Shown in pieces: positions 10,901 through 21,613 of a DNA stretch of 64,000 bases. The DNA comes from Daucus carota subsp. sativus (taxonomy: Eukaryota > Streptophyta > Magnoliopsida > Apiales > Apiaceae): assembly GCF_001625215.2 (NCBI RefSeq), contig NC_030389.2, positions 904,930 through 968,929 of the forward strand, read 5' to 3'. A program made the translations under genes and the position numbers. The notes beneath the pieces were generated by a model that was not told the origin of the DNA, searched no databases, and saw only the letters and a list, made by a program, of their open reading frames with translations. How positions within the stretch are numbered: the first letter of the stretch is position 1; each line of letters opens with the position of its first letter.

Positions 10901-13498
10901 GGATCATCAATATTTAACATTAAATTCTAGTAAATTAGTAAAGTTGAGGGAAGTAGTCGGTCTAATCAATTTGTTAATTGTTAAAATTTTACTACTTCTC
11001 AAAAATTTAAAAATGTAAACAATTGACAGAGACATCCTAAAATAGAAAATATAAAGCATTTCTATGTTCGGTTAAGGTTATAATTGGTAATGGTATTAAA
11101 CTACTAAGAATAAAGAAAACTAGAGAAGAAATCCTTTGACCTTCAATGCTCTCATAAGAGAAGTATCCATGTTCTCTCTCATAGCCTCTTTCTATCCTCT
11201 CTAACCCTAATAGCATTTTTAATCTAATTGTATACAATGATAATAAAGGCCCTGTTTGGTGGCAACTTTTTTTATAATTTAAGGGCTTGTTTTTTTTTTT
11301 TGAAAAATGTATATTTTAATATTTTTTTAGATATAAAATGTTAAGGTGTTTTATATTCGTTATTTAGCAAAAAAATAAGCGCTTATTTTAGAAAAAAGTA
11401 GAGTTATATGTACTTTTCTCTAGAAATAAGCCAGAAAAAATAAGTTTGGCCAAACAACCAAAAATATGGTCCTATCTCTCATAATAAAAGTATTTTTAAT
11501 GTTTTATTTAATATTAATATATACAAATAAAACTTCAATATCGAGTAGAATTCTTCCTCAAAATTCGTAGCTGTATTTGCTATTAAGTTTACGGGCTTTT
11601 TTAGTTGGATTTTGCTTATTGGATCACCTCTGAATTAAAGAGAATTCTGGAACTCAAGATATGGCCCAAACAACGTAGAAATTGTGTATAGCCAAATATA
11701 TCCGATTTTCCATCTAATTTTGCTTTAAAGTAGCTATTTTTCCTCAAATCCTTCTCAACTTAGGAATTCTTTATTTCCTGCAATAAAACATTAAAATCTA
11801 CTCCTTCCGTCCCCCTGAGTTGTATACGCAGGGGGAGCGGCATGCACTTTAATGCTTCTCTAAAGTATAGTTCTATAACTTATTTTTCGATTTTTTTTCT
11901 GAATAAAAATTTAATAGTTAAATTTTTATTCAGAAAAAAGAAAATCTTAAAAATAAATTACAGAACTATATTTTATATTTTATAGAAGTATTAAAAAGCG
12001 TGCCAAATAGTGAACTTATAGAATCTAGAGGGACGGAGGGAGTGCTAAATAAAAATCCAGTTCAATGAAAAAACAATCACATATGGAAATAAAAGTTTAT
12101 AAAACATATATAAAAATATATTCTATCAATGGTATATGCTTCAGAGATTTGATTGTACCAGCTAGCGAAACGAAGAAGATAACTTAAAAAAGTAATTTAT
12201 TCACTTATATTAGCTCTCTCGTTCTGATCTATGTAGCCTTTTTATTATTATTATTTTTCCGCAAGGAGCTGTTTCTAAGCGTCGAAGCTGTGACCTAGAG
12301 GATTTGATTAGTTTTAATATTATTTTAACCACTGTGCATCAACTTTTGGCTGGCTGCTTAATAGGCCACATTTTTTCGTATTTATGTTGCTGAAAAGTGA
12401 AACAAGTTAATTGACCAGAATAGAGTTTTGGGGAGTTCATTCTATGGGCTCAAAACATGTAATTGTACAATGTTTCTCCTTACAACTTTTGGGGGAGGCC
12501 ATAATTTTGCATGTCTATTGTCATTCCACAAGTTCATATATGTTAACATCTGCATCTCTGTAAAAGACGAGAATTTACATATCACCTGTTTACATCATTC
12601 CCGTGAAATTCTAGCGGCTGTATTATGATTCCTTAATAAATCTACTTTTCACAAGTTCCTTTCTTTTCGAATTTGCATAACACCTGTTTACATCATTCCC
12701 GTGAAATTCTAGCTTCTGACTTTATTTTTATGTAAATAGTTGGTTGTGTGGTGGAGCAACTGGTAGGGATCATACTTGGACAACAATTAGTGGACACAGT
12801 TGCGGTCGTTATAAAGAAGATAGCAGTAAGAATTCTGAACGTGCAAAGCGGGACCTCTATAGATATATGCACTATCTGAATCGTTTCAAAGCTCATAAAG
12901 ATTCTTTTAAGATGGAATCTGAACTGCGGGAGACCATCACGGAGAAAATTGAGGATTTGGAAAACAAATATTCGAATCTAAGAGATTTTGATTGGGTCAG
13001 AAATGGTGTTTCCAGACTATTTAGATCAAGGCGTGCTCTTACATACTCGTACCCCTTTGCATTTTATATGTTTGGGGACTACCTTTTTAAGGACGAGATG
13101 ACTCCAAAGGAACGAGAAAGAAAACAGCTTTTATTTGAAGACCAGCAACAGCAGCTCGAGGGAAATGTTGAGAGTTTATCGAAGTTTCTTGAAGAGCCAT
13201 TCCACGAGTTTCTTGAAGAACAACTTATGGACACTAGGATGCAAATCCTTAATCTTTGTGTGATTACTGACAACTTGTGCAAAAAAATGTGAGTACAGCT
13301 TCCCTAGAACTCTAAAAATACCAATAATATCTACGTGGTCACTAACTACTTACTTGCAGGTATGAATGCATCGAATATGATTTATTGGGTTCTCTCAAGT
13401 ATCGAACTCAATGTATTGCTCCTTACAACTCAGAAGGCATTGAAAAGGCAGCGGAACTATGTTGCAATGCTGAAGCCAGTACAGGACGATTAACATAA
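7970..13498 (+). CDS. ARI: ARIADNE-type RBR E3 ubiquitin ligase
   Basis: RING-between-RING ligase that takes ubiquitin from E2 onto a RING2 Cys before passing it to substrate. Six exons: 7970-8098, 9026-9058, 9169-9448, 10190-10670, 12740-13288 and 13360-13498; together 536 codons plus stop. Order: acidic N terminus; UBA-like segment (MELLSLREQHARTLL, about 61-85); RING1 (CTVC from residue 122, then CGHSFCNDC); IBR (CPSVPHCGNAI to HSPCSC, about 214-256); RING2 (CPKCHKPVEKNGGC, catalytic Cys about 296, then CWLCGG); helical Ariadne domain to the end. Closest remembered relatives are Arabidopsis ARI1-ARI4. The C terminus is about 60 residues shorter than ARI1; see the orphan exon at 14021-14191. 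Intron 4 is about 2.1 kb and carries three MITEs. Confidence 0.93.
10819..11040. mobile_element. Decayed Stowaway MITE in ARI intron 4
   Basis: Left terminus CTACTCCCTCCAGCC with a Stowaway-like interior (CATTCCTTTACACTT). The inverse of 11000-11040 (AGGATGTCTCTGTCAATTG, then TTTACATTT) resembles the interior of the intact copy at 6351-6616. The right terminal repeat is lost, so the right border is approximate. Confidence 0.5.
11248..11459. mobile_element. Probable TIR element in ARI intron 4
   Basis: Left GGCCCTGTTTGGTGG and right, inverted, GGTTGTTTGGCCAAAC, with A/T-rich filling. Termini of the GTTTGG type are common in plant MITEs. No clear target duplication was found, so the borders are approximate. 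Confidence 0.4.
11801..12042. mobile_element. Stowaway MITE in ARI intron 4
   Basis: Left CTCCTTCCGTCCCCCTGAG after a TA; right, inverted, CTCCCTCCGTCCCTCTAGA. The interior is a foldback (TAACTTATTTTTCGATT against AAATCTTAAAAATAAATTA), and GCATGCACTTTAATGC is mirrored near the right end by TATTAAAAAGCGTGCC. The right TA has mutated. Confidence 0.75.
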
Positions 13499-15255
13499 AC
13501 TAGATAATGATCAGAGGTGGTAAAGTGGTCTGAACTCTGAACTTGTTGGATTCTTAGTCCCCCTAAGGATTCTGGTCCCACGTGACTTGGTTTTGTTAGC
13601 TAAACAAGCCAAATGCTTTTCGTTTTACCCACTCTTAGATCCTCAATAGCATTTACGGAGAAAGTTTAACGGTTTACAACTTACAATTATCTATATTTCT
13701 AAAGCTAATATATCATAGAAAACTTATTATGTAATGTGGGTGGTCCTTATAATTTATGTTTCAGTTCTGACGTCTCAATTTGAAAAGGTTTAGTGTCCTT
13801 TCCCACTTAACTTGCTAGTTGACCTTTTCTTTATTGCAGCCCGCAATTGACCATATTTTAGATGGCCCTTCATGTTACTTGTGTTTTTGGCGTACCTTGC
13901 GCATTGTTGTCATATTAATATTTGCGTGTTTTCTTTTTGAAAGGATGTATAGTCATAGTGAACTTTCCTATGTGCCTTGGTGGTTATTATTTGTTCTTGA
14001 AAAAAATTGAAATTCTGTAGGATGGATGTCCAATGGAATCGTATCAGTCATTTGGTTCTTGGAGTTTAGATCATATTGGATTCTCGGCAGGAGTTTAGAT
14101 CATATTGGCTGCTTTTCTTGAAAGCGGTCTAGAACAGGGTGATTCCGAGAGGGTGGCCTCCTTGATCTAAATTCTCCTGCAGAAATCATCTGAACAGTAA
14201 CCAGGTTGGTGCTTTTCTATACACAAGTGCAGAGTTATAACCGAGTGCCAACTCTCTTCTGATAATTGTTGAGCATTCCCTAGATAGTATAGGACCTTGT
14301 AGGTGAGTCTTGTATAGCTAGTAGTTGTAGTTACTCGAATTCTAATTAGGAAAAAACAGATGTGGATACGTCGAATATCTAATGAGAAACATTTTTTCGT
14401 AATAAAAATTCATTCAAATTTAATTCAATAATGATAAAAACTCGAATTTGAATTTTGTCTATAAAGTTGAGTAACCACCTAATATCAGCATATACAAATT
14501 GAGCCAACTCAAATTTATAAAAATGTCAAAACTTCCTTCTTGTCACTCGAAAATATTAAAATTCATACTTGAATTCACAAAAAGAAAATTTTAAAAACAT
14601 TAACTCTAACTATACGGGCAATGCACTTAAAAATATGTGCACAAAAATCAAACGTCAAATATTTGAAAACAGAGGTAATATTTAACAAGTTATTTTAAAT
14701 TTTCTCCGATATAATTTAATATTTTAATACTTATATCAGTGTTGTAAATAGTGATTGATCATGATTAATGACTTACTTTTATAACAGAGTTTATATACAA
14801 AAATAATTTTTTTAAAAATTATATAAATTTATATTTTATAAAATTTTAAAATGTGTGTCAAGTAACGTAAATAGATATTAAATAATGTAAAAAATCGTAA
14901 AGAAATGTAAAAGTGAAGGAGGAATATTGTTTCAATAAAACGAAAATAGAAGGAGACAAATTCAAAAAGAAATGAAATCGAAACGGAAGAAAGTGATTGG
15001 ATAGAAATTTTGGCAGCATATAATAAAAGAACATAGTCATCTATCTGCTCAACAAAATATCATCAAACCACAATCACTTAAATACTGAGTAGTACATATA
15101 CTAAAAATAAAATAAAATAATAAAAAATATATATTGTGTGTCTACACTCTACACTGCTCAACACCCTTGCAAACCTCATTAGCCTAGCCTCTTTTTGGCG
15201 CTTCTAAGCTGCTTCTTTTCTCTTCTTCTCCCTTTTGTTTTTGCACAGAATTGAA
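13499..15255. other. Spacer between ARI and PDV2
   Basis: Holds the ARI 3' UTR and the orphan C-terminal exon described separately. About 14370-15150 is A/T-rich with no gene or element seen. The PDV2 promoter and 5' UTR, with a pyrimidine-rich tract at 15180-15240, lie at the right edge. Confidence 0.45.
14021..14191 (+). pseudogene. Orphan C-terminal exon of ARI (skipped or decayed)
   Basis: After TTCTGTAG, a good splice acceptor, the frame from 14021 reads DGCPMESYQSFGSWSLDHIG. Near the right end, in a shifted frame, GGLLDLNSPAEII runs to a stop at 14191. ARI1-type proteins end with the same LLDLNLPA tail. Between the two pieces an 18-bp word (GAGTTTAGATCATATTGG) occurs twice, at 14062-14079 and 14091-14108, and the duplicate brings a stop in frame. 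The upstream gene already stops at 13498. This is either an alternative last exon or a relic of the ancestral C terminus. Confidence 0.55.
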
Positions 15256-17655
15256 ATGGATGTTGATGGTATTGGTTTGGTTCTTGCTAGGGCTTCTGAA
15301 TTGAGGTCCAAGATTGGTTCTTATATTCTAAAAAAATCAGCCCAAATCAATGGGATTACTGAGGAAGATGGTGCAGAAAAAACCCATTTTTCTGGGTCTG
15401 ATATGGTGGACAATGAAGCTGTAGATGAGGATCTTTGTAATATTCAAGATGCATTTGAGTCCCTTGAAGCCCAGCTTTCTTCTTTGCAGGTTCTTGTTTT
15501 ACTTCAAGAATTTAAAGTTTTGATTTTTAGGATAACCCTTTTGTTGAATTCTTGATATTTTCATTTCAGAAGTTAATGCTTTGATTTTTATGACAACCCT
15601 TTTGTTGGATTCTTGATAATTTAATCCAAGAAATAATTTCTTGATTTTTATGAGAACCCTTTTGTTGAATTCTTTAAAATGGCTGAAATAGCTAAGTAGA
15701 TTTCAGTTGTGTTAGTTATAAACATGCTATTATTAATAGATAGATAGATTGGTATGTTATGGTCAAGCTCTACTTGACAACGAGCAAAGTAATTTTTGGT
15801 ATATATTGTCAACCTCTCGAATGGCAAACAATGGAATTGAGACTCTCCATGGCCTTAAGGTTTTGTTGTTTAATGTATAAGGTCAAATATGAAAAATTAA
15901 AGTGCTGTTTTCATTTAAATTGGTCAAAATGAATTATTGAAGTTTAAAGTTGTGTTATGTAGTCTCGAAATAAATCTTAAGCTTTGGAGACTTGTGTTTA
16001 AGGATTTGAGATAGATAAATATAGGAGTGTCTGAATGCCTAGCCAGTATCTAGAAAGAACCATAAACCGAAAGTAACCTTTCACTTTTATCATTTTAACC
16101 AGCTCATTGAGATTATTCTGTATTAGCACAAGTTATAAGTTGCTTATTATCGTCCACCATGTTCAAATGAGAGGTATGTCATAGATTTAATGATTTTAAT
16201 TTAATTATTTAAGACCCTTCTTCTCTCAGTCTGATGATTATATATAGAATAGGAATAATTGTTCTTAAACAATGAACAACCGAACCCACTGAGTTGCATG
16301 TCCACACAACTGATATGGGTTATATGGAAAATATTGTGTTTGTATGTAGAAGCCTTTCCTTCCTCTTACTCGGGAGTTAGTCTTCCCGTCTAAAGATCCA
16401 AAAGGGCTGCTTAAGTTAGAAATCTTGAATAAAGATGCGGCGACTCAATTCACTCCACAATTTTTACTCTAGAAGTATTTTTTGTTTCTTCCTCAGGTCC
16501 TTGTGCAACATTTTGCTAGAATACTTGTCTGTTTTAATTGTCTCTTGACTTTCAGCACTCAATAAACTTCTTATTTGTTATTGAATGATTGCCATACAAG
16601 AGAACTGGGTTCGAAGTCTTGTTGGTGTGTCCACCCTTAACCAATTATACAGTGAAGCGGCTAAGTAATGGTTAGGTACTCTTATAGATTGAGAGTCGTT
16701 TGCTGATGCACCAGTTTTTACTGTTGTGACTTGTGAAGTATAATAAGTCCTGCCCTGTTATATGAGTTCAAATTTGGGTGTCGAAACTTCCTGTAAATTC
16801 TCTTCAATATTACACGATAGAGCTCTGTTATAAATTTCTTGACATTGTACCAGAGTTTACTGTATATCGGTATCAGTTTTAACTCAAAGTACAACAGAAG
16901 TTACAGAACTGAGAAAAACTTATGGCGGCATGGATATGCTTTGTATTCCTCTTCATATGTTTCGCTAATCACTATAAGTCTCTTCATAATTAACTTTTGA
17001 TGGCCAGGCACTACAACAGCAGCAACATTATGAAAGGGAAACAGCATTGGCAGAAATTGATTACAGCCGCCAAAAGTTGCTCAAGAAGTTGAAGGATTAC
17101 AGAGGTGAGGACTTGGAAGTCTTAAAGGAGGCTACTGCTTTTGCCAGTGAAACAGTAGAAGACAACAATGATCTTCTTCTTCCTCCATATCCAAGCCGAC
17201 CATCTCGTTCCCTAGCTTCTGAAAATGGCTTTCTTGCACACTTGCCTTCCACATTTACTCATCCTCAAAATGGGTTCACAAATGGTGACCCATCAAATAA
17301 TTTGGGGGCAAGTCCCCAAGATTCTAAAACATATAAAGGGCAAACTGAATCTAAGAGCCCATTTAGACTTTTCATCAACGTGGCAACCAAGACAGTACTT
17401 ACTGTAGTGAGTGTAGTAGGGTTCCTAAGTTTGGCTGGTTTTGACCCTAAGCTCAGAAAAAGGGATGCTCAATTCAAAGTTTCAGGGATATTTCAAAGCC
17501 AAGAGACTGAAGGAAAGAGACCATGGATTCAGTGCCCTCCAGGAAAAGTCCTGGTGGTCGAAGATGGTGAAGCTCGATGCCTTGTCAAAGAAAGAGTTGA
17601 AGTTCCATTCAAGTCGGTTGATATGACACCCAATGTAAATTATGGGTGTGGATAA
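15256..17655 (+). CDS. PDV2: PLASTID DIVISION 2 (chloroplast outer-envelope division protein)
   Basis: PDV2 sits in the outer chloroplast envelope, recruits the dynamin ARC5/DRP5B to the division ring, and binds ARC6 across the intermembrane space through its C terminus. Two exons, 15256-15489 and 17008-17655, give 293 residues (Arabidopsis about 307). Visible: N-terminal block GIGLVLARASELRSKI; coiled-coil-prone stretch (SLEAQLSSLQ then ALQQQQHYERE); EIDYSRQKLLKKLKDY; the signature DLLLPPYP; one membrane span at about 203-222 (NVATKTVLTVVSVVGFLSLA); then the intermembrane-space tail with QCPPGKVLVVEDGEARCLVK and terminal YGCG. The C-terminal Gly is conserved in the family. Intron about 1.5 kb. 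Confidence 0.95.
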
Positions 17656-18104
17656 GATGGTACTTGAGCCCTCCCCTTTGTACATGCCGTATCTTTTCTT
17701 CATGGTGTGATCAAGATAACTTAAAGCTTAGAGTCTAAGACTACGTATTCAAGTTAATGATCTAGTTGTAGAATTATAATCCTGATATTGTTTTGCTATA
17801 TTAAATTATTCTCTTTGTTTGGATCTCTGATTGACATTTCACTTGCTTTGAGATTAAATGAAGTGCTTTTTGCGGGTTTGTCACAACATCTTTCCTGAGG
17901 TTTTATCAATGTAGATTATGTAAGAGTGAAAATAAGAAACTGACAGGAGATATAAAACACACACACACACACACACACACACAAGTTTGATTATATATAG
18001 ATAACATGCAATTGGTTCATCAACTTTTATTTTTCACAAGCTGCTACCTTAAACACCATCAAGTTCTAGACTAGTTCTGAACTAAAACTTCAGATAGATT
18101 TGAG
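17656..18104. repeat. PDV2 / DC1 convergent spacer with (CA)n
   Basis: 3' regions of two converging genes. A CA dinucleotide run occupies about 17957-17983. Nothing else recognised. Confidence 0.6.
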
Positions 18105-18836
18105 TTATTTTGACATCAAGGAGCCCACAACTCCAACTATCAGAGTTGTAGGATCTCCCAGAACTGCTGATATAACAAATTGCAGAGCCAAAGCCCCAAT
18201 TTCGCAACATTTCCTCACTTTGGTTTTACTTCTCCTATGTTGATTTTGCATCAGTGTCCCCTTCAAACTAGGAATCCCATTTCTCAAGCCATAAGAATTC
18301 AGCCTCCCCCCAAAATATATCTCATGCCATGTTTCGACCAACATCTCCTTCACGCAAGCAACATGCAGATTATATTTCTTACATTCAGACCTGTAACTCC
18401 AGCTCCTCCTCCCTTTTCGACCACACTTGTGACAAGTTGACCTTACCTTCCTATACAAAAACAACTTCATTTCTCCATCATCGAGCATGGTAGGGAGCTT
18501 TGCACAACACGGATGGAGATCATATCCACATGAGTGGCAGTGGTAAACAAACCCTGTCACGTCCTTTCTGCAAGCATTGCAGTAGCGTGCTTTGGTGCCT
18601 GGTGGACGTGCTAAGAACTCAAACGAACATTTCCTGTAGAACGGGTGAAATATTGATGGGGATGTCGGGATTGCACAATGCATGTGCAGATCATAGTCAC
18701 AAATCTTGCACGTGTATTTTGATCCGATCCCAGCTTCTTTGCAGCCATCACATTTGAATGGTGTTTCTGTGTACTCGAATTTAAGCTTGTGCTGAGGATG
18801 GCTGAAGTGTGATATGAACTCTTTCGTGTACTTCAT
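18105..18836 (-). CDS. DC1 (divergent C1) domain protein
   Basis: Single-exon gene for a Cys/His-rich protein of the plant DC1 family, zinc-binding modules related to diacylglycerol-binding C1 domains. I chose the Met at 18836 (MKYTKEFISHFSHPQHKL), giving 243 residues, because family members start just before the HFSHPQHKL box; an upstream in-frame Met at 18902 would add 22 poorly conserved residues. DC1 modules: about 10-54 (HPQHKL, CDGC, CKICDYDLHMHC), 64-111 (HPFY, CNAC, CHSCGYDLHPCC), and a weaker third at 135-161 (CHKCG ... NLHVAC) with Cys spacing differing from the first two. A hydrophobic stretch near the C terminus (LALQFVISAVLG) may contact membrane. Precise function is unknown; relatives are often linked to stress and pathogen responses. 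Confidence 0.88.
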   Translation of the reverse strand: MKYTKEFISHFSHPQHKLKFEYTETPFKCDGCKEAGIGSKYTCKICDYDLHMHCAIPTSPSIFHPFYRKCSFEFLARPPGTKARYCNACRKDVTGFVYHCHSCGYDLHPCCAKLPTMLDDGEMKLFLYRKVRSTCHKCGRKGRRSWSYRSECKKYNLHVACVKEMLVETWHEIYFGGRLNSYGLRNGIPSLKGTLMQNQHRRSKTKVRKCCEIGALALQFVISAVLGDPTTLIVGVVGSLMSK

Positions 18837-18902
18837 GGCTTCTGAGCTCGAAAACACACACATATGCACATACACATTGCTTATCTCTGTATTTATAACC
18901 AT

Positions 18903-20425
18903 TTACATGATTGATAGAACTTTAGAATATTGATTTGAAGGATAGAGAAATGCCGTATTGTTGAAGCATAGCAAGAATGAGTCAAGATAGGGAGTCATGA
19001 GACATGGGGAAGAACAGACACAAGGCATCTTTCTTGGTTCCATGCCTCCTCCCCTGAGAATATATTCTATTTTTTGAGTTCTAGTAGAACAACTAATCCA
19101 AAATGTGTACTGTTATTGTCATACGCTTAAGATCACGGACAAACCTGCATTAAGGACTATCAGGAATGTGCTTATGCTTGTGTTTGTAGATCAGATTCGC
19201 GCATTAGGGACTAATTATGAACATTAGGACAAATTTCAAGCATGAATTGACTCCCAAGTTGGGACTTGAGATAGTTGTGAAGATAGGTAGCTAATTCATC
19301 AAGTAGGGCACTTTTATGATTCTATCTGAAGGATGTTGATATAGAATGCAAAAGGCATCACAATCGTCCATTTAGATAGACATGCTGGTCTTAAAATATC
19401 GATTGCTCAGTTTTCGCCAGAAAGTAGGGCTGCAATTTGCAGAAAAATGTTTTTCAGAGGTTAGTATCACCGGTTCATCTCGCACACTGGTTTGATTTCA
19501 GGTTACTCACAAGTTGAGCACCTTTTTACCGTGAAAAATGTTCTGTAGAACCCTGAGAACCAAATGTTCTGCACTTGAACAAAAGTGCAGAACGTATGGT
19601 TCTCCGGTCCTCATTTGAGTTTGGCCCTAGGCCGACGTCCTGCTAATAATGCCAGTACGTACCTTTTCTTTACTGGAAAAAGAAAGCGAAAATCTTACAC
19701 AGACATGTGTTCACCAAAAGTTGATCATCTTCTTTGCTCTTAATTTGTCTTGTATGAGTACAATTGTGTACAGGAACATAAGGAATAACAAAAAGAGTGA
19801 ATGTTAACAAGCAGTGTAATGCCTGTTAACATCCAGTCATTTGATGCTGTGTATTTGCAAGATGGGAAATTAAAGAAAAGTGAATAATGAATATGGCACC
19901 ATATTCTGCTTCCTTTTTCTCCCCACTTGGCTTTATCTCAGTACTGTACTTTTATAAACAGTGTTATCAAATTATCCGAAAAAACAGTGTTTATATCCAC
20001 TGTCATATTCTCAGGCTCGAAAAAATTGATGCAGAATACTATTTAAGTGCAGAAGTTTGAGGTGTTCTCGCGACATTGTGTCTGCATCAAAGGAAGAAGT
20101 GAAACTCGGTTTCCAGTCTAATCTTATTCTTAGCTTTCTTACCATACTCTCGGCTGCTTATAGGATCAATGTTAGCCAAATCGTGATGAGAACAGATAAA
20201 TTGATTTATTATATTCAACCAGATGCAACTTTTCTTGTCATATGTATACAGAAGAATGCTTCTGCTAGAAGACATGATTATGAAACAAAACTTGGTAGTT
20301 TGTACTTTCTAATACCAAAATCTCAACTACATCTATACACATACAAGATTTAATGAAGGTGGCTATAAATTATAATATGTATTGTAATACTATCCTTAAA
20401 TCTGTACACTCATAACAATGGCAGG
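18903..20425. other. Spacer between the DC1 and CASPL5B genes
   Basis: No gene supported. The frame at 20057-20353 lacks recognisable features. An imperfect hairpin lies at 19555-19604, reported as a finding. The left part should hold the DC1 promoter and the right part the CASPL5B 3' UTR. Confidence 0.45.
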
Positions 20426-21613
20426 TCAAATGTGGGGAAGCAGCCAGAGATTGAAAAGAGACGAAGCCAACGAAAGGGACCACGAGAGGAAGGCCATGGT
20501 AGCAGATAGCTGATATCTGCTGCAAACTTTTGAAGGGCAATATGGTGCATCTGCTTTCATCAGAAGATCAGCTACGCTAGCTGTTGAGCAGGCTCCAGCA
20601 AGCGTGAGAATTGACAAAACCTGTCAAAATAATTAAAACTTCAAATTTTAGAATATGACCTATGCTGAGAAAATATCAGAAGTCTGTGATCAGGGAGTAA
20701 CTTAACTTACAGTATCGCCTATAATGATCATCACTAGTATTGCCATTCCGGATCGACGTATAGGGCATTTAACCAGGACAGAGTATCCATCAATCAGGGC
20801 CAAAGTAAAACTCCACGGGATCACCAATCCCATGATTGTTACCAAAAAGCTGTGAAATGAGCAAAATGTATAGAAGATTTGTGTTCAGAAAATGTACTAT
20901 GGACAACAGGAAATTGTTGCAGCAATGCAAGATTGTCCATCATCAAGTGATATCAAAATTACCAATACTCGTGTTGCAGGAGCATTGTAGTAAGACCTTT
21001 TTACATCAAAGCTCTCGTTTTCTTGTTTTTTAACACTAACCCTTCAAGTTTATGACAATGCCTAAGAGGTTATTGAGTAATAAAAAGGGTTCTACATTCT
21101 GACATGCTGAACTTTTTCACCGGAATGATAATTTCTTTATACCTCTCAACCGCGGAGATGTGTATCTACAACTAGGTGTTGAGTTCTACAGATGATATGT
21201 GTATGGAATGATTTAATAAATTACATACTCTAAGATAACTCTAAGATAAGACTGCAAAATTCTATCACATAAAGCTTTAAGAGCACTAGATCAGAAGAGA
21301 ACTGCCATGTACAGAATTCACATAAAGTTGCAGGAATTTGATGCATAGGAGCCTGTGGTCTATGGACATCTACGCACTTGAGTAGGAGATAATCCGACAT
21401 TGATCACAGTATCAGTCACCAGAATTGCAAATAAGAGAACTACAGAAACTTTACGAGGATAAGATATGAAAATTACCAGAAAGAGGTATAACTGTAGAAT
21501 GGAACACCAAGGGACATGAAGAGAAGAGAAGCAGAAGAGAAGATGGTTTGGCCCAGTCTCAAAGCTAAGCTAGCACTGGTTCCAACAGAGCCTGGTACTT
21601 CATCCATGGCCAT
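20426..21613 (-). CDS. CASPL5B: CASP-like membrane protein, CASPL5B type
   Basis: Four-span MARVEL-related plasma-membrane protein of the CASP-like family, whose founders organise the Casparian strip domain; the role of the 5B group is not established. Three exons on the minus strand (21613-21477, 20849-20711, 20620-20426) give 156 residues. The N terminus MAMDEVPGSVGTSASLALRL is the family pattern. Span 1 is TIFSSASLLFMSLGV. TSFCFLVTIMGLVIPWSFTL covers span 2 and crosses the first splice junction (the Cys codon is split). GDTVLSILTLAGACSTASVA is span 3. CPSKVCSRYQLSATMAFLSW leads into span 4, ending NLWLLPHI. The Cys pair before span 4 is typical. All introns are GT-AG and phases close. Confidence 0.92.

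Noticed and set aside
18180-18757. Plus-strand frames opposite the DC1 gene
   Set aside because: Antisense shadows of the Cys/His-rich coding sequence.
20057-20353. 98-codon plus-strand frame left of CASPL5B
   Set aside because: No recognisable motif, no splice partners, composition like the surrounding non-coding DNA.
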